Shown here one piece after another: positions 6,865 to 16,667 of a DNA stretch of 64,000 nucleotides. Position 1 is the stretch's first letter. Each line of letters begins with the position of its first letter. Origin of the DNA: Lachnospiraceae bacterium AF51-6-b8A (lineage in GTDB: Bacteria > Bacillota > Clostridia > Lachnospirales > Lachnospiraceae); contig JAQCZH010000005.1 of assembly GCA_027682585.1 (NCBI GenBank), positions 1,910-65,909 on the forward strand. Direction: 5' to 3'. The translations under genes and the position numbers were made by a program. The notes below the pieces were generated by a model that saw only the letters and a list, made by a program, of their open reading frames with translations, did not search any database and had not been told where the DNA came from.

Positions 6865-8226
6865 ATGAGATCATTTGCAAATTATATATCTAAACACCTC
6901 ATATCTTTTGCTGCCTTTATCTTGATATTGCTGTTGCTTAACGCAGTAATATTCACTTTGACATTTCAAAAGATTGTGACCGAGGATTATGGAGATTCAT
7001 CTCCGCAATCCATGCTGAAAATGACTGCTGCTGCCGCCACGCCGGAACAAGTGTCGGAAAATGCGCTGCAAAAGCTCCGGCAGAATCATATTTGGGCGCT
7101 TTATCTAAACGCAGATGGAAAATGTTATTGGTCGATTGATCTGCCCGATGAAGTACCGAAAAGCTATACCATCCAAGATGTTGCACTGTTTTCAAAAGGA
7201 TATATTGAGGATTACCCGGTTTTTGTCTGGAACACCGATGACGGGCTGCTGATATTGGGGTATCCAAAAGACAGTTATACAAAACTCACCAGCAATTATT
7301 ATTCCATTGCTATACTCAGGCGATTCCCTGTCTTTGCATTGGGAATGTTTGCATTGGATGTTCTATGTCTCTTTTTGGCCTATTATTTTTCTAAACGTAA
7401 AATCGTTCGCAGTACCGAACCGATTGTGTCTGCTATAGAAACTCTAGCGGACGGAAAAACAGTTTCCCTTCACATCAGCGGCGAACTATCGGAAATTGCC
7501 AGTAGCGTGACCAAGGCTTCTTCTATTTTGAACAGACAAAATGAGGCACGCGCAAACTGGATCAGCGGTATTTCTCACGACATCCGCACACCTCTCTCCA
7601 TGATTATGGGGTATGCGGGCCGCATTGCAGAAAATGAAACTGCCAGCAGGACCATTCGGGAACAGGCAGAAATCGTACGGAAGCAAAGCGTAAAGATCAA
7701 AGAGCTGGTAAGGGATTTGAATTTAGTATCGCAGTTGGAATATGAAATGCAACCGCTTCATAAAGAAGAAATTCGCTTATCCAAATTACTGCGCTCCTAT
7801 GTAGCTGACTTGTTGAATACAGGAGTTGCCGACAGCTATCATATCAGAATTGAGATTACTCCTGATTCCGAAAATACTGTATTAAAATGTGATACCAGAT
7901 TGATTTTACGAGCTGTGAACAATCTTGTTCAGAACAGCATGAAATACAATCCGCAGGGCTGTGAAATCTGCCTTTCTCTTGCAATATCCAACAATAAACT
8001 TATCCTGGCGGTTACAGATAACGGAATAGGAATGTCTGCGGAAAAACTGCAAGAGATGAAAGAAAAGCCTCATTATATGAAAAGCACAGATGAACGACTT
8101 GATTTGAGGCATGGACTTGGGCTGCTGATTGTCCAACAGATCGTCGAAGCCCATCAAGGAGATTTTGCGATTGTATCTGTTCGCCCACACGGGTGCAGAG
8201 CAACATTGACTTTCCCCTCCTCATGA
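6865..8226 (+). CDS. sensor histidine kinase of the peptide-resistance cassette
   Basis: A 453-residue membrane kinase. One transmembrane helix lies at about 12-34 and a second at about 155-175, framing an extracellular segment of roughly 120 residues that would contact the inducing peptide. The dimerisation helix has the H-box SHDIRTPLSM (His near 239). The ATPase domain has NNLVQNSMKY (N-box), TDNGIGM (G1) and GLGLLIV (G2). Members of this arrangement (CprK, SpaK, NisK-like) phosphorylate the partner regulator on sensing lantibiotics or host defence peptides. Signal specificity is unknown. The AT-rich cassette ends about here; base composition rises in the next gene. Confidence 0.9.
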   Translation: MRSFANYISKHLISFAAFILILLLLNAVIFTLTFQKIVTEDYGDSSPQSMLKMTAAAATPEQVSENALQKLRQNHIWALYLNADGKCYWSIDLPDEVPKSYTIQDVALFSKGYIEDYPVFVWNTDDGLLILGYPKDSYTKLTSNYYSIAILRRFPVFALGMFALDVLCLFLAYYFSKRKIVRSTEPIVSAIETLADGKTVSLHISGELSEIASSVTKASSILNRQNEARANWISGISHDIRTPLSMIMGYAGRIAENETASRTIREQAEIVRKQSVKIKELVRDLNLVSQLEYEMQPLHKEEIRLSKLLRSYVADLLNTGVADSYHIRIEITPDSENTVLKCDTRLILRAVNNLVQNSMKYNPQGCEICLSLAISNNKLILAVTDNGIGMSAEKLQEMKEKPHYMKSTDERLDLRHGLGLLIVQQIVEAHQGDFAIVSVRPHGCRATLTFPSS

Positions 8227-8470
8227 AAAACAAGCCCAAAGAAGTATCTGTTCTCCTGCAAATATCCTTGTATTTCAAACGATTTGCGGGTTAGTTCTTA
8301 AAGTTTACAGGTAAATTTACAGGACTCTGTGTTACTCTTATTCATATCAAAGCAATATCTGTGAGAGATCATTTCATCGTTTATGAAAACTGAAGTTTTT
8401 ATGGAGGAAATTCTATATCATATAGGAAATCATGTCGGAACAATGAGGCAGATTAGAAATGAGGTGAGGA

Positions 8471-11060
8471 ATGGCGAAACTTTATGCGAGCAGAAGTCCA
8501 GAGATCTCTGAGAGGGAGAGACGCAATGGAGATCGTTCTCGGCGAATTGCAAGCCAGGGAATGGTTCTTCTGGAGAATAACGGTACCCTTCCGCTGCGGG
8601 AGACATCTGGGAATATTGCTCTCTATGGCAATGGGGCGCGGCGTACGATTAAGGGAGGAACCGGATCAGGTGATGTCAACAGCCGTGAGATCGTCAATGT
8701 TGAGATGGGGCTGGAAGATGCCGGTTATCACGTCGTCAGCAAAGAGTGGATTGATCGAGACTGTCAGAATGTGGCAGGTGCGCTGCGCCAGTATCAGGAG
8801 AAAATCATTGCCAACCTGCGCGGGAACGGTCAGAGCGCATTCATGGATATCTTCACGAATCCCTTTATTGAGCCGGCAATTGTGCCTGTTGAGGATGACG
8901 ATATCAAGACGGATTTGACAGATACGGCCATATATGTCCTCTCAAGGAATTCAGGAGAGGGAGCGGATCGCCGGCTTGATCCGGGACAATATTATCTCTT
9001 CGAAGAGGAGATTGAGGCCTTGAAGAAACTGGCCGTCGCATATGAGAATATGATTGTGGTCCTTAATGTAGGCGGTGTCATTGATATGAAGGCAATCAAG
9101 TCTATTCCGGGAATAGATGCGGTTCTCCTTATGTCCCAGGCCGGCAGCTATGGGGGTTATGCTTTGGCCGATGTTCTGACCGGCAAGGAAACACCCTCTG
9201 GTCATCTGACAACAAGCTGGCCGGTCAATTATGAAGATACGCCGATCACGGACAGCTTCAGCTATCGGAATGGAGATTTGGACGATGAGTACTACACCGA
9301 AGGGATTTACGTGGGTTATCGGTACTATGACAGTTTTAATGTGACCCCGCAATATCCCTTTGGCTATGGTAAGTCCTATACGAAGTTCCGGCTGGAGGCA
9401 AATGACATCGAGCTTGATGTGGATACCATTCGTCTGCAGGTAAGAATGATCAATGCGGGAGATCGCTATGCGGGCCGGGGCCTGGCACAGGTCTATGTCT
9501 CCGCGCCTGCCGGAAGGCTGGAGAAGCCCTACCAGGAGTTGAAGGGCTATGCCAAATCCGCTCTTTTAGAGCCAGGCGGTTATCAGGATCTGTCTATCGA
9601 GATCCCAACCAGGTCGCTGGCTTCCTATGATGAGGAGAAGGCCGCCTGGATCCTGGAGCCTGGGGATTATCTGATCCGTCTTGGTCAGCACTCCAGAGAC
9701 AGTCGGGTTGTCGCAAGAATTCACCTGGATCGGGAAGTAGTTACGGAGCAGCTGTCCAATCGCCTGCCTCTGGATTGCCGAATGCAGGAACTGTCCAGAA
9801 CAGGTGTCAGGCCCTATTCCTATCCTGATGAGGAGGCGGAGATTGCCAATGCCCTGGTTTTGGAGCTTATGGCAGAGGAGATAGCCAGCCGCAGGGTGAC
9901 TTATTCCAAACTACCGAAAGAGATTCCCCTGCGCGCAGCCCGGACAGAGCGGTTGACTTTAAAGCAGGTGAGAGAGGGGCAGATTTGTCTGGAGGATTTC
10001 CTCGGGCAGCTGCGTCCGGAGGAATTGGCCGCTCTTTGCGTCGGAAGTCAGCGAGGACAGTTTGGTGCCTCAGGTCCTCAGATCGGCGCATCATCGACTG
10101 CGGTTGCCGGCGCGGCCGGGGATACGACATCTCTTCTGATTGATGATTGCGGATGGGCCGGCAGGACTTCGCCTGTCCAGCAGCTTCAAGGCAGATACGA
10201 AGGGGAATATTCTGACCTCCGGTATGGCAATCCCAGGCTTTGAGTTTCTGGAGACACTGGCACCCAAGCCAAAGATACCCGCCGACGCGATAGACTACTA
10301 TCAATACACGACGGCAATTCCTATCGCGACGCTCCTGGCACAGACCTGGGATCTGCATCTGATTGAAGAGGCAGGCGATATTGTGGGTGAGGAGATGGAG
10401 GAGCTGGGTGTCGACCTCTGGCTTGCTCCCGGCATGAATATTCATCGCTCTCCCCTCTGCGGTCGCAATTTCGAATATTATTCAGAGGACCCGCTGATCG
10501 CCGGCAAATGCGCCGCCGCTGATACCCTGGGCGTGCAGAAGCATAAGAGCGCAGGCACGACGATCAAGCATTTTGCCTTTAACAATCAGGAGGACAATCG
10601 AAATCATGTCAGTTCTCATGTCAGTGAGAGAGCTGCTCGCGAGATCTACCTCAGGGGCTTTCAGATTGCGGTTGAGACTGCACACCCCTGTTCGATTATG
10701 ACTTCCTATAACCTGATCAATGGGGAACATACGGCGAACAGCTATGATCTATTGACCGCCATTGCCCGAGATGAGTGGGGATTTGATGGAATTATCATGA
10801 CGGACTGGGGGACGACGGGCAGTATGGGGCAGTTGGATCCCAGCGGTAATTCCAGAGAGAGAAAGTATGGTAATTCTTATGCGTCAGGCTGTGTCAAGGC
10901 CGGAAATGACCTGACCATGCCTGGCAGTCAGGAGGATGTCGATGATATTCTGAATGCCCTGGGAAAGAAAGAGGGGGAAGTCCCCTATCCTCTGACGCTG
11001 GCAGAACTGCAGAGAGCTGCGGGCAATATGCTGAAGCTGATTCTGCGTATGCAGAGATAG
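8471..11060 (+). pseudogene. GH3 family beta-glucosidase-like glycosidase with permuted domains, frameshifted
   Basis: Two overlapping frames together encode one GH3 enzyme. The first (8471-10243) holds the C-terminal alpha/beta domain (start region ASQGMVLLENNGTLPL) and then a fibronectin III-like domain. The second (about 10140-11060) holds the N-terminal TIM barrel: ADGPAGLRL, KHFAFNNQE (substrate-binding Lys-His), and the nucleophile region GIIMTDWG. So the gene has the reversed domain order known from some Butyrivibrio and Ruminococcus beta-glucosidases. Between TTSLL and MIADGPAG several residues expected in the family are missing and the frame changes, consistent with a small deletion near 10135. 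A TGA (10137-10139) closes the second frame just upstream. No intact enzyme can be made unless this is a sequence error. The start at 8471 has GAGGTGAGG upstream. Confidence 0.8.
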
Positions 11061-11168
11061 TCGGATCCGAAGATTCTTGGAAAAGGAAGATCGGGAACTG
11101 AGAAATAAGGAGGAATTTGGCGCGCTGCAGGCACGCAGTGGGGGCCAGTAGAATTTGACGGAGCGCAG

Positions 11169-11223
11169 GCGGCAGCTTCCTGGGAGCGATGTGAGATCGG
11201 TCTCAGGAAGCTGCCGCTTTTTT
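11169..11223 (+). terminator. strong intrinsic terminator
   Basis: A perfect 14-base-pair stem (GCGGCAGCTTCCTG / CAGGAAGCTGCCGC) followed by six T residues. It ends the GH3 transcript. The rest of the 321-base gap (11061-11381) holds no gene that I can support. Confidence 0.9.
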
Positions 11224-11381
11224 CTGTGCTTTAAGGTTCATTTAAGGGCGGGCATCTATCCTGTGTACAGTCGATTCGAAATATGCGATGACGGAAGAAG
11301 AACAGGAAAATGAGAAGCAGGCGCTTCGCATCATACTGACACGGAACGCAAGAGGGATCGGAATTTGGAAAGGAGGACGCT

Positions 11382-12515
11382 ATGGATGACTATTTCATCT
11401 TGATCCCGGCCTATGAGCCGGATGATACGCTTTTAGGACTTGTAGAAGAACTGCGGGCCAGGAGCAGGTTCCTGGATGCGAATCTGCATATACTGATTGT
11501 AGATGACGGAAGCCGGAAGCCCCAAGCCAAAGCCGTCTTTGCCCGCCTTAAGGAAGTGGCAGGGAAGGCTTCCGATTTTGAACCGGATGTATGGGCCGGA
11601 GAGGATGAAGCAAAGACAGGATTTTATCTGATGCTCCTTCAGCACCCGCAAAATCGAGGGAAGGGGGCGGCGCTTCACACAGGTCTTGCCTATCTGGAGC
11701 AGTTTACGAAGAAGCCCGGCGTCGTGGTCCTGATGGATGCGGATGGACAGCACAGGGTGGATGACGCTCTGCATCTGGCTCACCGCTGTCTGTATGGAGC
11801 CAATGGTCTCTATCTGGGAAGCCGGCATTTCTCCGGAGAAATCCCCCTGCGAAGTAAGCTGGGGAACCGATTGACCAGTCAGGTCTTTGCTTTGATGACC
11901 GGGCAGAAGGTCTCAGACACACAGACAGGACTGCGGGCCTTTTGTACGGCCTATATTCCGAAAATGAGCAAGATAAGCGGAGAGAGGTATGAATACGAAA
12001 TGCGTATGCTGCTGGAATTCGCTGCGGACCGGATCCCCATTTATGAGATTCCGATAGAGACAATTTATGAAAATCATAATGCCGGCAGTCATTTTCACGC
12101 GGTCAGGGATTCTGTCCGAATCTACAGGGTGATATTTGAGCAATTTATCTCCTTTGCGGGTGTTTCCCTCGCTTCCTTCGGAGTGGATTATTTACTCTAT
12201 GCGCTTCTGACACTCATGTTCCCCATCATCGGGGCCAATGTCCTGGCCCGCCTGATCAGCGCGGCTTTCAACTACAGTCTGAATCGAAGGCTGGTTTTTC
12301 GTCATCGGGGCAGGCTGGGAAGAAGCCTCAGCCGCTATGCGCTGACTGCTGTTCTGTTGCTATGCGCAGACACCGGTCTGGTCTATGGGCTGACCGCGCT
12401 TGGAATGGGAGCTCTGACGGCTAAGCTGATTGCGGAACCGACGGTCTTTGTCTTCAGCTATCTGGTTCAGAAGAACTTTGTATTTGTGAGAAAGGAGGTG
12501 CCCTATGTGGCTTGA
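11382..12515 (+). CDS. GT2 glycosyltransferase fused to a GtrA-like membrane domain
   Basis: A 377-residue protein. Residues about 5-230 form a GT-A fold of the dolichol/polyprenol-phosphate sugar synthase type: IPAYEPDD at the nucleotide site, LIVDDGS, and the metal-binding VLMDADGQH. Residues about 250-370 hold four hydrophobic helices of the GtrA family, which are thought to move lipid-linked sugars across the membrane. Such fusions make or flip undecaprenyl-phosphate-linked sugars used to decorate wall polymers. ATG 11382 has AAAGGAGG upstream. It overlaps the next gene by 11 bases, so it heads an envelope-related operon. Confidence 0.85.
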   Translation: MDDYFILIPAYEPDDTLLGLVEELRARSRFLDANLHILIVDDGSRKPQAKAVFARLKEVAGKASDFEPDVWAGEDEAKTGFYLMLLQHPQNRGKGAALHTGLAYLEQFTKKPGVVVLMDADGQHRVDDALHLAHRCLYGANGLYLGSRHFSGEIPLRSKLGNRLTSQVFALMTGQKVSDTQTGLRAFCTAYIPKMSKISGERYEYEMRMLLEFAADRIPIYEIPIETIYENHNAGSHFHAVRDSVRIYRVIFEQFISFAGVSLASFGVDYLLYALLTLMFPIIGANVLARLISAAFNYSLNRRLVFRHRGRLGRSLSRYALTAVLLLCADTGLVYGLTALGMGALTAKLIAEPTVFVFSYLVQKNFVFVRKEVPYVA

Positions 12516-13608
12516 GAAAGGAAGAGCGGAGGCAGGTCTTCAGGGGGGCAGTGAATGTCAGAATTGGGAATTGGGCGCAAAGAACAGGCGAGCCCGCAGG
12601 AAAGGCAGAGGGCTGGCGGGAAGGAGATTTCGCATCGCGTCAACGGCTCTTCTGATCGCCTTCAGCAGTTACTTTCTTTTGGATACCTTTGTGTTGGCCC
12701 GTTCCTATGCCGCATCCAGTCAGAGTTCTCTGAGCAGCTCAGAATTCGCCAGTCTGAAATCAGCGAACAGCTCCGCGGGAGGCTCATCGGCGTCTTCAGG
12801 AAGTTCGAAGAGCAGTGCGAATGATACGACAGGGACATTGGCGGAGGGAAGCAGTGGAAGCGGGGTCTACGCCAACGCGACAGTAGTAGGGAGTTATTCC
12901 GATGACAATATGACAATCACGGTATACCGCTTCTATGAGAACAATACCTATATCTACGCGGCGGATGTACAGGTTCGTTCAGCGGAGTACATTAAGAGCG
13001 CGTTTGCGCAGGGGACCTATGGGAAGAACGTGACCGCCAAGACTTCAAGCATCGCTGACAGCGTCGAGGCGATTCTTGCGATCAATGGTGATTACTATGG
13101 GGCACAGGAATCGGGCTATGTGGTTCGCAACGGCGTGGTCTACCGGTCTACAGCTGACAGCGATGATCAGGTCCTGGCTATTGGGACAGATGGATCCATG
13201 AAGGTGGTCAATGCTTCCGATGCGACAGCGCAGGAACTGGTTGATCAAGGGGCCTGGCAGGTTTATGACTTTGGGCCGGGTCTGATCCAGGACGGCAAGA
13301 TCAGTGTGACAGCGAATTCTGAAGTAGGCAAGGCCATGGCTTCCAACCCAAGAACCGCGATTGGTCAAGTCGGGCAGGGGCACTATGTCTTTGTGGTTTC
13401 CGACGGGCGAAGCAGCCAGAGTCAGGGACTGTCCCTCTACCAATTGGCCCAGTTCATGAAATCTCTTGGGGCCACAACGGCTTACAATCTGGATGGCGGA
13501 GGATCTTCCACCATGGTCTTTCAGGGTAAGGTAATCAACAATCCCACAACAACGGGACACGGAACGAGTGAGAGGAGTGTGAGCGACATTGTCTACATTG
13601 GAAGCTAA
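12505..13608 (+). CDS. secreted phosphodiester glycosidase (NAGPA-like domain)
   Basis: A 367-residue protein. A basic N-terminus and one hydrophobic segment (about 46-66) give a membrane anchor or signal. A Ser-rich linker (about 70-110) follows, and then a domain like that of N-acetylglucosamine-1-phosphodiester alpha-N-acetylglucosaminidase (about 125-365). Recognisable pieces are AINGDYYG, NPRTAIG, FVVSDGR and YNLDGGGSSTM. Bacterial members are extracellular and are presumed to hydrolyse sugar phosphodiesters in wall or capsule polymers. ATG 12505 has AAAGGAGGTG 5 bases upstream and lies inside the preceding glycosyltransferase gene, so the two are translated together. Confidence 0.85.
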   Translation: MWLEKGRAEAGLQGGSECQNWELGAKNRRARRKGRGLAGRRFRIASTALLIAFSSYFLLDTFVLARSYAASSQSSLSSSEFASLKSANSSAGGSSASSGSSKSSANDTTGTLAEGSSGSGVYANATVVGSYSDDNMTITVYRFYENNTYIYAADVQVRSAEYIKSAFAQGTYGKNVTAKTSSIADSVEAILAINGDYYGAQESGYVVRNGVVYRSTADSDDQVLAIGTDGSMKVVNASDATAQELVDQGAWQVYDFGPGLIQDGKISVTANSEVGKAMASNPRTAIGQVGQGHYVFVVSDGRSSQSQGLSLYQLAQFMKSLGATTAYNLDGGGSSTMVFQGKVINNPTTTGHGTSERSVSDIVYIGS

Positions 13609-14146
13609 GAGAAGAAGCAGAAACTATGGACTTATGACCGGATTTTTCCTGGTCTTCGGACTTATTTATGAGTGTTTCAGTCATGGGGTCTATGCACCGG
13701 CTATGTATTTGGCCTTCCTGATTCCTCTTTTGGGCGGGCTTATTCCAAGCCTGATTCTCTGGGGGAGGACAAGAACACATCGCAGAGGATGGATCCGATC
13801 TTTTCTTGAAGAAGAAGCAGATGCGGGGACAGCATCTGGTCTGAGGAGGGAAGGAGACTGTGTCTGCAGATGGAGGCTTTCTTCCATGACCAGGAGCATC
13901 TGGGATGCCGCGGTATTGACGCTGACTCTGGGGAGTCTGATGAGCGGGGTTTTGACTATTTATGGAACAAGCAACCGTCTCATTCTGGTATACTGGCTGG
14001 CGGCAGGCGGACTGATGGCGGCGGCGCTCTTGTTCCTGATCAGGGATCTGCGGGCCGGGAGGATTTCTGCCGTTTCCCCGTCAGCGGAGCATTCCAGAGA
14101 CAACTGTCACGCAGACCGTGCAGATGCCTGCGAATCATGTTTGTAA
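13589..14146 (+). CDS. small membrane protein of unknown function
   Basis: A 185-residue protein with four hydrophobic segments (about 14-32, 37-57, 105-125 and 130-150) separated by a basic cytoplasmic loop. I recognise no family. The start is uncertain: TTG at 13589 overlaps the preceding glycosidase by 20 bases, with GAGAGGAG about 12 bases upstream; later starts have no better site. The overlap suggests membership of the same operon as the glycosyltransferase and glycosidase genes. The C-terminal 25 residues are hydrophilic and Cys/His-containing, and may be an artefact of read-through in a poorly conserved tail. Confidence 0.55.
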   Translation: MSTLEAKRRSRNYGLMTGFFLVFGLIYECFSHGVYAPAMYLAFLIPLLGGLIPSLILWGRTRTHRRGWIRSFLEEEADAGTASGLRREGDCVCRWRLSSMTRSIWDAAVLTLTLGSLMSGVLTIYGTSNRLILVYWLAAGGLMAAALLFLIRDLRAGRISAVSPSAEHSRDNCHADRADACESCL

Positions 14147-14176
14147 CCAACTGGAATCCCTTCTGGAACAGACGGA

Positions 14177-14205
14177 TTGACTTTGCCCAATCGATTGATT
14201 AGAAT
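14177..14205 (+). promoter_or_regulatory. sigma-A-type promoter of sortase gene
   Basis: TTGACT (14177-14182), 17-base spacer, TAGAAT (14200-14205), 48 bases before the sortase start. Confidence 0.6.
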
Positions 14206-14253
14206 GAGATTTGTTCACAAAATATTCATAAAGCACAGTCGATTGGAAGTTCT

Positions 14254-15105
14254 ATGAGAGAAACTAAGCGGAAGCCAAAGAGCGGGGAGAGAAAGAAATC
14301 AGGTCTTGTCTATAATATTCTGATTGCCGTCTGTTTCCTGGTTATCGTGTACTCGGGAATGAGGATCCTTCTGACACTGAAAGATTATCACGACTCAGAG
14401 CAGGTGTATCAAAATGCCAGGAACACGGTTACTTTGGCTGACTCATCGAAAGAGCAGCCCAGGGAGTGGTATCAGCAGGTGACAGTCAATTTTCCTGACC
14501 TGCTCAAGCAGAATGATACGGTCAAGGCCTGGATCTACATGGAGAATAACGACCACGTCAACTATCCGGTGCTTTACAAGGAGAATGACGATAATTACTG
14601 GCTGCGCAAGTCTATGGACGGGAAATACGCTATCGCGGGATCTATCTTCCTGGAGGGAAAGAACCGGCCGAACTTCGAGGACTGTCATTCCCTGGTCTAC
14701 GGGCATCAGATGAACAACAAGACCATGTTCGGGAGTTTAAGCGACTATAAGGATGATCCGAACTACTATGAGGGTCATATGTATTTTCAGATTATCCGGG
14801 GAGATGTGGTCTATCGCTATCAGGTCTTTGCCTGGTCTGACCAGAATGAGAACAGCGATGTCTATGCCGTCTATAGGGATAAAGGAGAGGATTATGCCAG
14901 GTATCTGGAACTTCTCCAAAGGGATGCCATGACGAAGACAAATGTGCCTGTCAGCACTGATGACAAGGTAGTGACTCTGTCTACCTGCTCTAAGACATCT
15001 GATCGTTTTATTGTCAGTGGCAAGCGGGTGGCTGCCTATGTATATGCGACGGGACAGCTGCTGGACGAGGCTCAGGCCAATGCCTACGAGAGCCAGAATC
15101 CCTAA
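14254..15105 (+). CDS. srtB: class B sortase
   Basis: A 283-residue membrane-anchored transpeptidase. A basic N-terminus (KRKPKSGERKK) and one transmembrane helix (about 20-42) make it type II. The sortase core is at about 75-275: catalytic His near 151 in VYGHQM, nucleophile Cys near 245 in TLSTCSK, Arg near 251 in SDRFIVSGKR. Length and the extra N-terminal helices before the barrel suit class B. Sortases cleave an LPXTG-like signal and attach the protein to peptidoglycan or join pilin subunits. No substrate with a sorting signal is seen in the window, so its targets lie elsewhere. It has its own promoter and a terminator. Confidence 0.9.
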   Translation: MRETKRKPKSGERKKSGLVYNILIAVCFLVIVYSGMRILLTLKDYHDSEQVYQNARNTVTLADSSKEQPREWYQQVTVNFPDLLKQNDTVKAWIYMENNDHVNYPVLYKENDDNYWLRKSMDGKYAIAGSIFLEGKNRPNFEDCHSLVYGHQMNNKTMFGSLSDYKDDPNYYEGHMYFQIIRGDVVYRYQVFAWSDQNENSDVYAVYRDKGEDYARYLELLQRDAMTKTNVPVSTDDKVVTLSTCSKTSDRFIVSGKRVAAYVYATGQLLDEAQANAYESQNP

Positions 15106-15154
15106 TGGCAGGCCGGATACCGGAATCCGTGCGCAAAACTTGAACAGGAACAGA

Positions 15155-15194
15155 GGGGCTGTGAGAATGGGATACATTCCTCACAGTCTCTTTT
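15155..15194 (+). terminator. intrinsic terminator after sortase gene
   Basis: GGCTGTGAG pairs with CTCACAGTC (one G-T pair), extended by AATG/CATT with a bulge, followed by TCTTTTC. Nothing gene-like is visible between it and 15370. Confidence 0.65.
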
Positions 15195-15370
15195 CTGTTC
15201 TCTGCGGGAGACGATGTCTGTAATGGACAATGGGAATTTTCCCGCCGGCAAGGCTGCCAGAATGAATCCAACGGATGCCTTCAGGTATGAGTGAAAAAGT
15301 TTGTGAGAAAGAGCGGCATGAATTGATTGGATGGCAGCGGCAAGAGTGCGGAAATAGATCAGGCCGTTTA

Positions 15371-16417
15371 TCAACAGACTGAAAAGGCGAAGACCGTCCG
15401 ACTGTGCACAGGCTGCCCGGCGTAGATAAGAGGAGAGGTGAAGTTTTTGATATTGATGGCATTCGGGAAGTACTGGGTCTCAAAGCAGACACCGCCCTGT
15501 TTCGGATAGTGACAGCCTCCTTTTCCATTCTCATGCGTATCAATGTCGTTGCCGGTGTAGATCTGGATACCGGGCAAGTCGCTTGAGACCGTCATTCGGC
15601 GGCCGGAGACAGGATCAGTGAGAGCAGCCACAGGGCGAACCTGACCATGGCAGTCTCGCGGGATCCAGTTATGGTCATAGCCTCCGGCCCAGTTCAGCTG
15701 ATCGTAGTCCGCCTTAAAATCCCTGCCGATGGGCTTTGGCAGCCGAAAGTCCATGGGGCTGTCCTCGACAGGACGGATCTGTCCGTCAGGGATGGAGGCA
15801 GTATCGGCATAAGTAAATGAATCAGCCCGGATCTGCAGCAGCTGATCGAAGACCTGACCGGAATTGTGGCCAGCCAGGTTGAAGTAGCTGTGGTTGGTGG
15901 GATTAAAGAGCGAGGTCCGATCGCAAAGGCCCTCGTAGTCGATTATCAGCTGATTGTCCTCGCTCAGCCGATAGCGGACGGTCAGAGTCAGGTTACCGGG
16001 GAAACCCAGATCCATGTGCGGACTTGTGATGGAAAATGAGACGGAATTCTCGCTGGCCGCAACCAGCTGCCAGACACGGTGGTGGAAGGAATCGGAACCG
16101 GAGTGAAGATTATTGCCACCATCGTTTGGCTCTAGCTGATAGCGTCTTCCCTCTAACTCGAAGCTGGCTCTGCCAATTCGGTTGGCGTTGGGGCCGACGG
16201 TGGCACCAAAACAGGCGGAATTGCGGAAGTAGGATTCCAGATCCCGATAACCCAGGACGATATCTGCTGTTTCTCCCCTGCGGTCGGGAACCTCCAGCGA
16301 CAGAAGAACAGCGCCCAGATTCATGAATCTGGCGCGCAGACCTTTCCTGTTGGCAATCGTCCAGACTCTTACATCCTCTCCATGGGGACCCTGGCCCCAG
16401 ATCTTTGACTCCCTCAT
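15371..16417 (-). CDS. galM: aldose 1-epimerase (galactose mutarotase)
   Basis: A 348-residue enzyme that interconverts the alpha and beta anomers of aldoses such as galactose and glucose, feeding the Leloir pathway. Family landmarks: ATVGPNANRIG, the substrate-binding His in GGNNLHSG (near 101), the catalytic His in NPTNHSYFNLAGH (near 177), and the catalytic Glu in CFETQYFPNA (near 312). Full family length. Start ATG 16417 has AAGGAGGG upstream on the minus strand. It is alone on the minus strand, convergent with the sortase and divergent from the PBP gene. No other galactose-pathway gene is nearby. Confidence 0.93.
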   Translation of the reverse strand: MRESKIWGQGPHGEDVRVWTIANRKGLRARFMNLGAVLLSLEVPDRRGETADIVLGYRDLESYFRNSACFGATVGPNANRIGRASFELEGRRYQLEPNDGGNNLHSGSDSFHHRVWQLVAASENSVSFSITSPHMDLGFPGNLTLTVRYRLSEDNQLIIDYEGLCDRTSLFNPTNHSYFNLAGHNSGQVFDQLLQIRADSFTYADTASIPDGQIRPVEDSPMDFRLPKPIGRDFKADYDQLNWAGGYDHNWIPRDCHGQVRPVAALTDPVSGRRMTVSSDLPGIQIYTGNDIDTHENGKGGCHYPKQGGVCFETQYFPNAINIKNFTSPLIYAGQPVHSRTVFAFSVC

Positions 16418-16631
16418 CTTCCCCTCCTTGAATTTCTGTTCATCGAATAGGCACGGACCAGGGAAACAAGGGAGCGGGAATGATTCCGCGTTCCACTGGC
16501 TTCCGCCCGACTCTGCCTCTTCGTATATTTTGGTCAGTTTTTTCCTGACAGTGGACGTGATCTTATTTTAAAAATAAGCAGAGCAGGCGGCAAGAGGAGA
16601 ATGCAATGCCGATGAAATATACTGGAAAAAG

Positions 16632-16660
16632 TTGCTTATATTGAGGGCAGAAGGTAAAAT
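16632..16660 (+). promoter_or_regulatory. promoter-like sequence immediately before the PBP start
   Basis: TTGCTT (16632-16637), 17-base spacer, TAAAAT (16655-16660). The -10 lies only 7 bases before ATG 16668, so a transcript from it would be leaderless. A second candidate further upstream (CTGACA near 16545 with an AT-rich -10 near 16569) would give a normal leader. Confidence 0.3.
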
Positions 16661-16667
16661 ACGGGCT

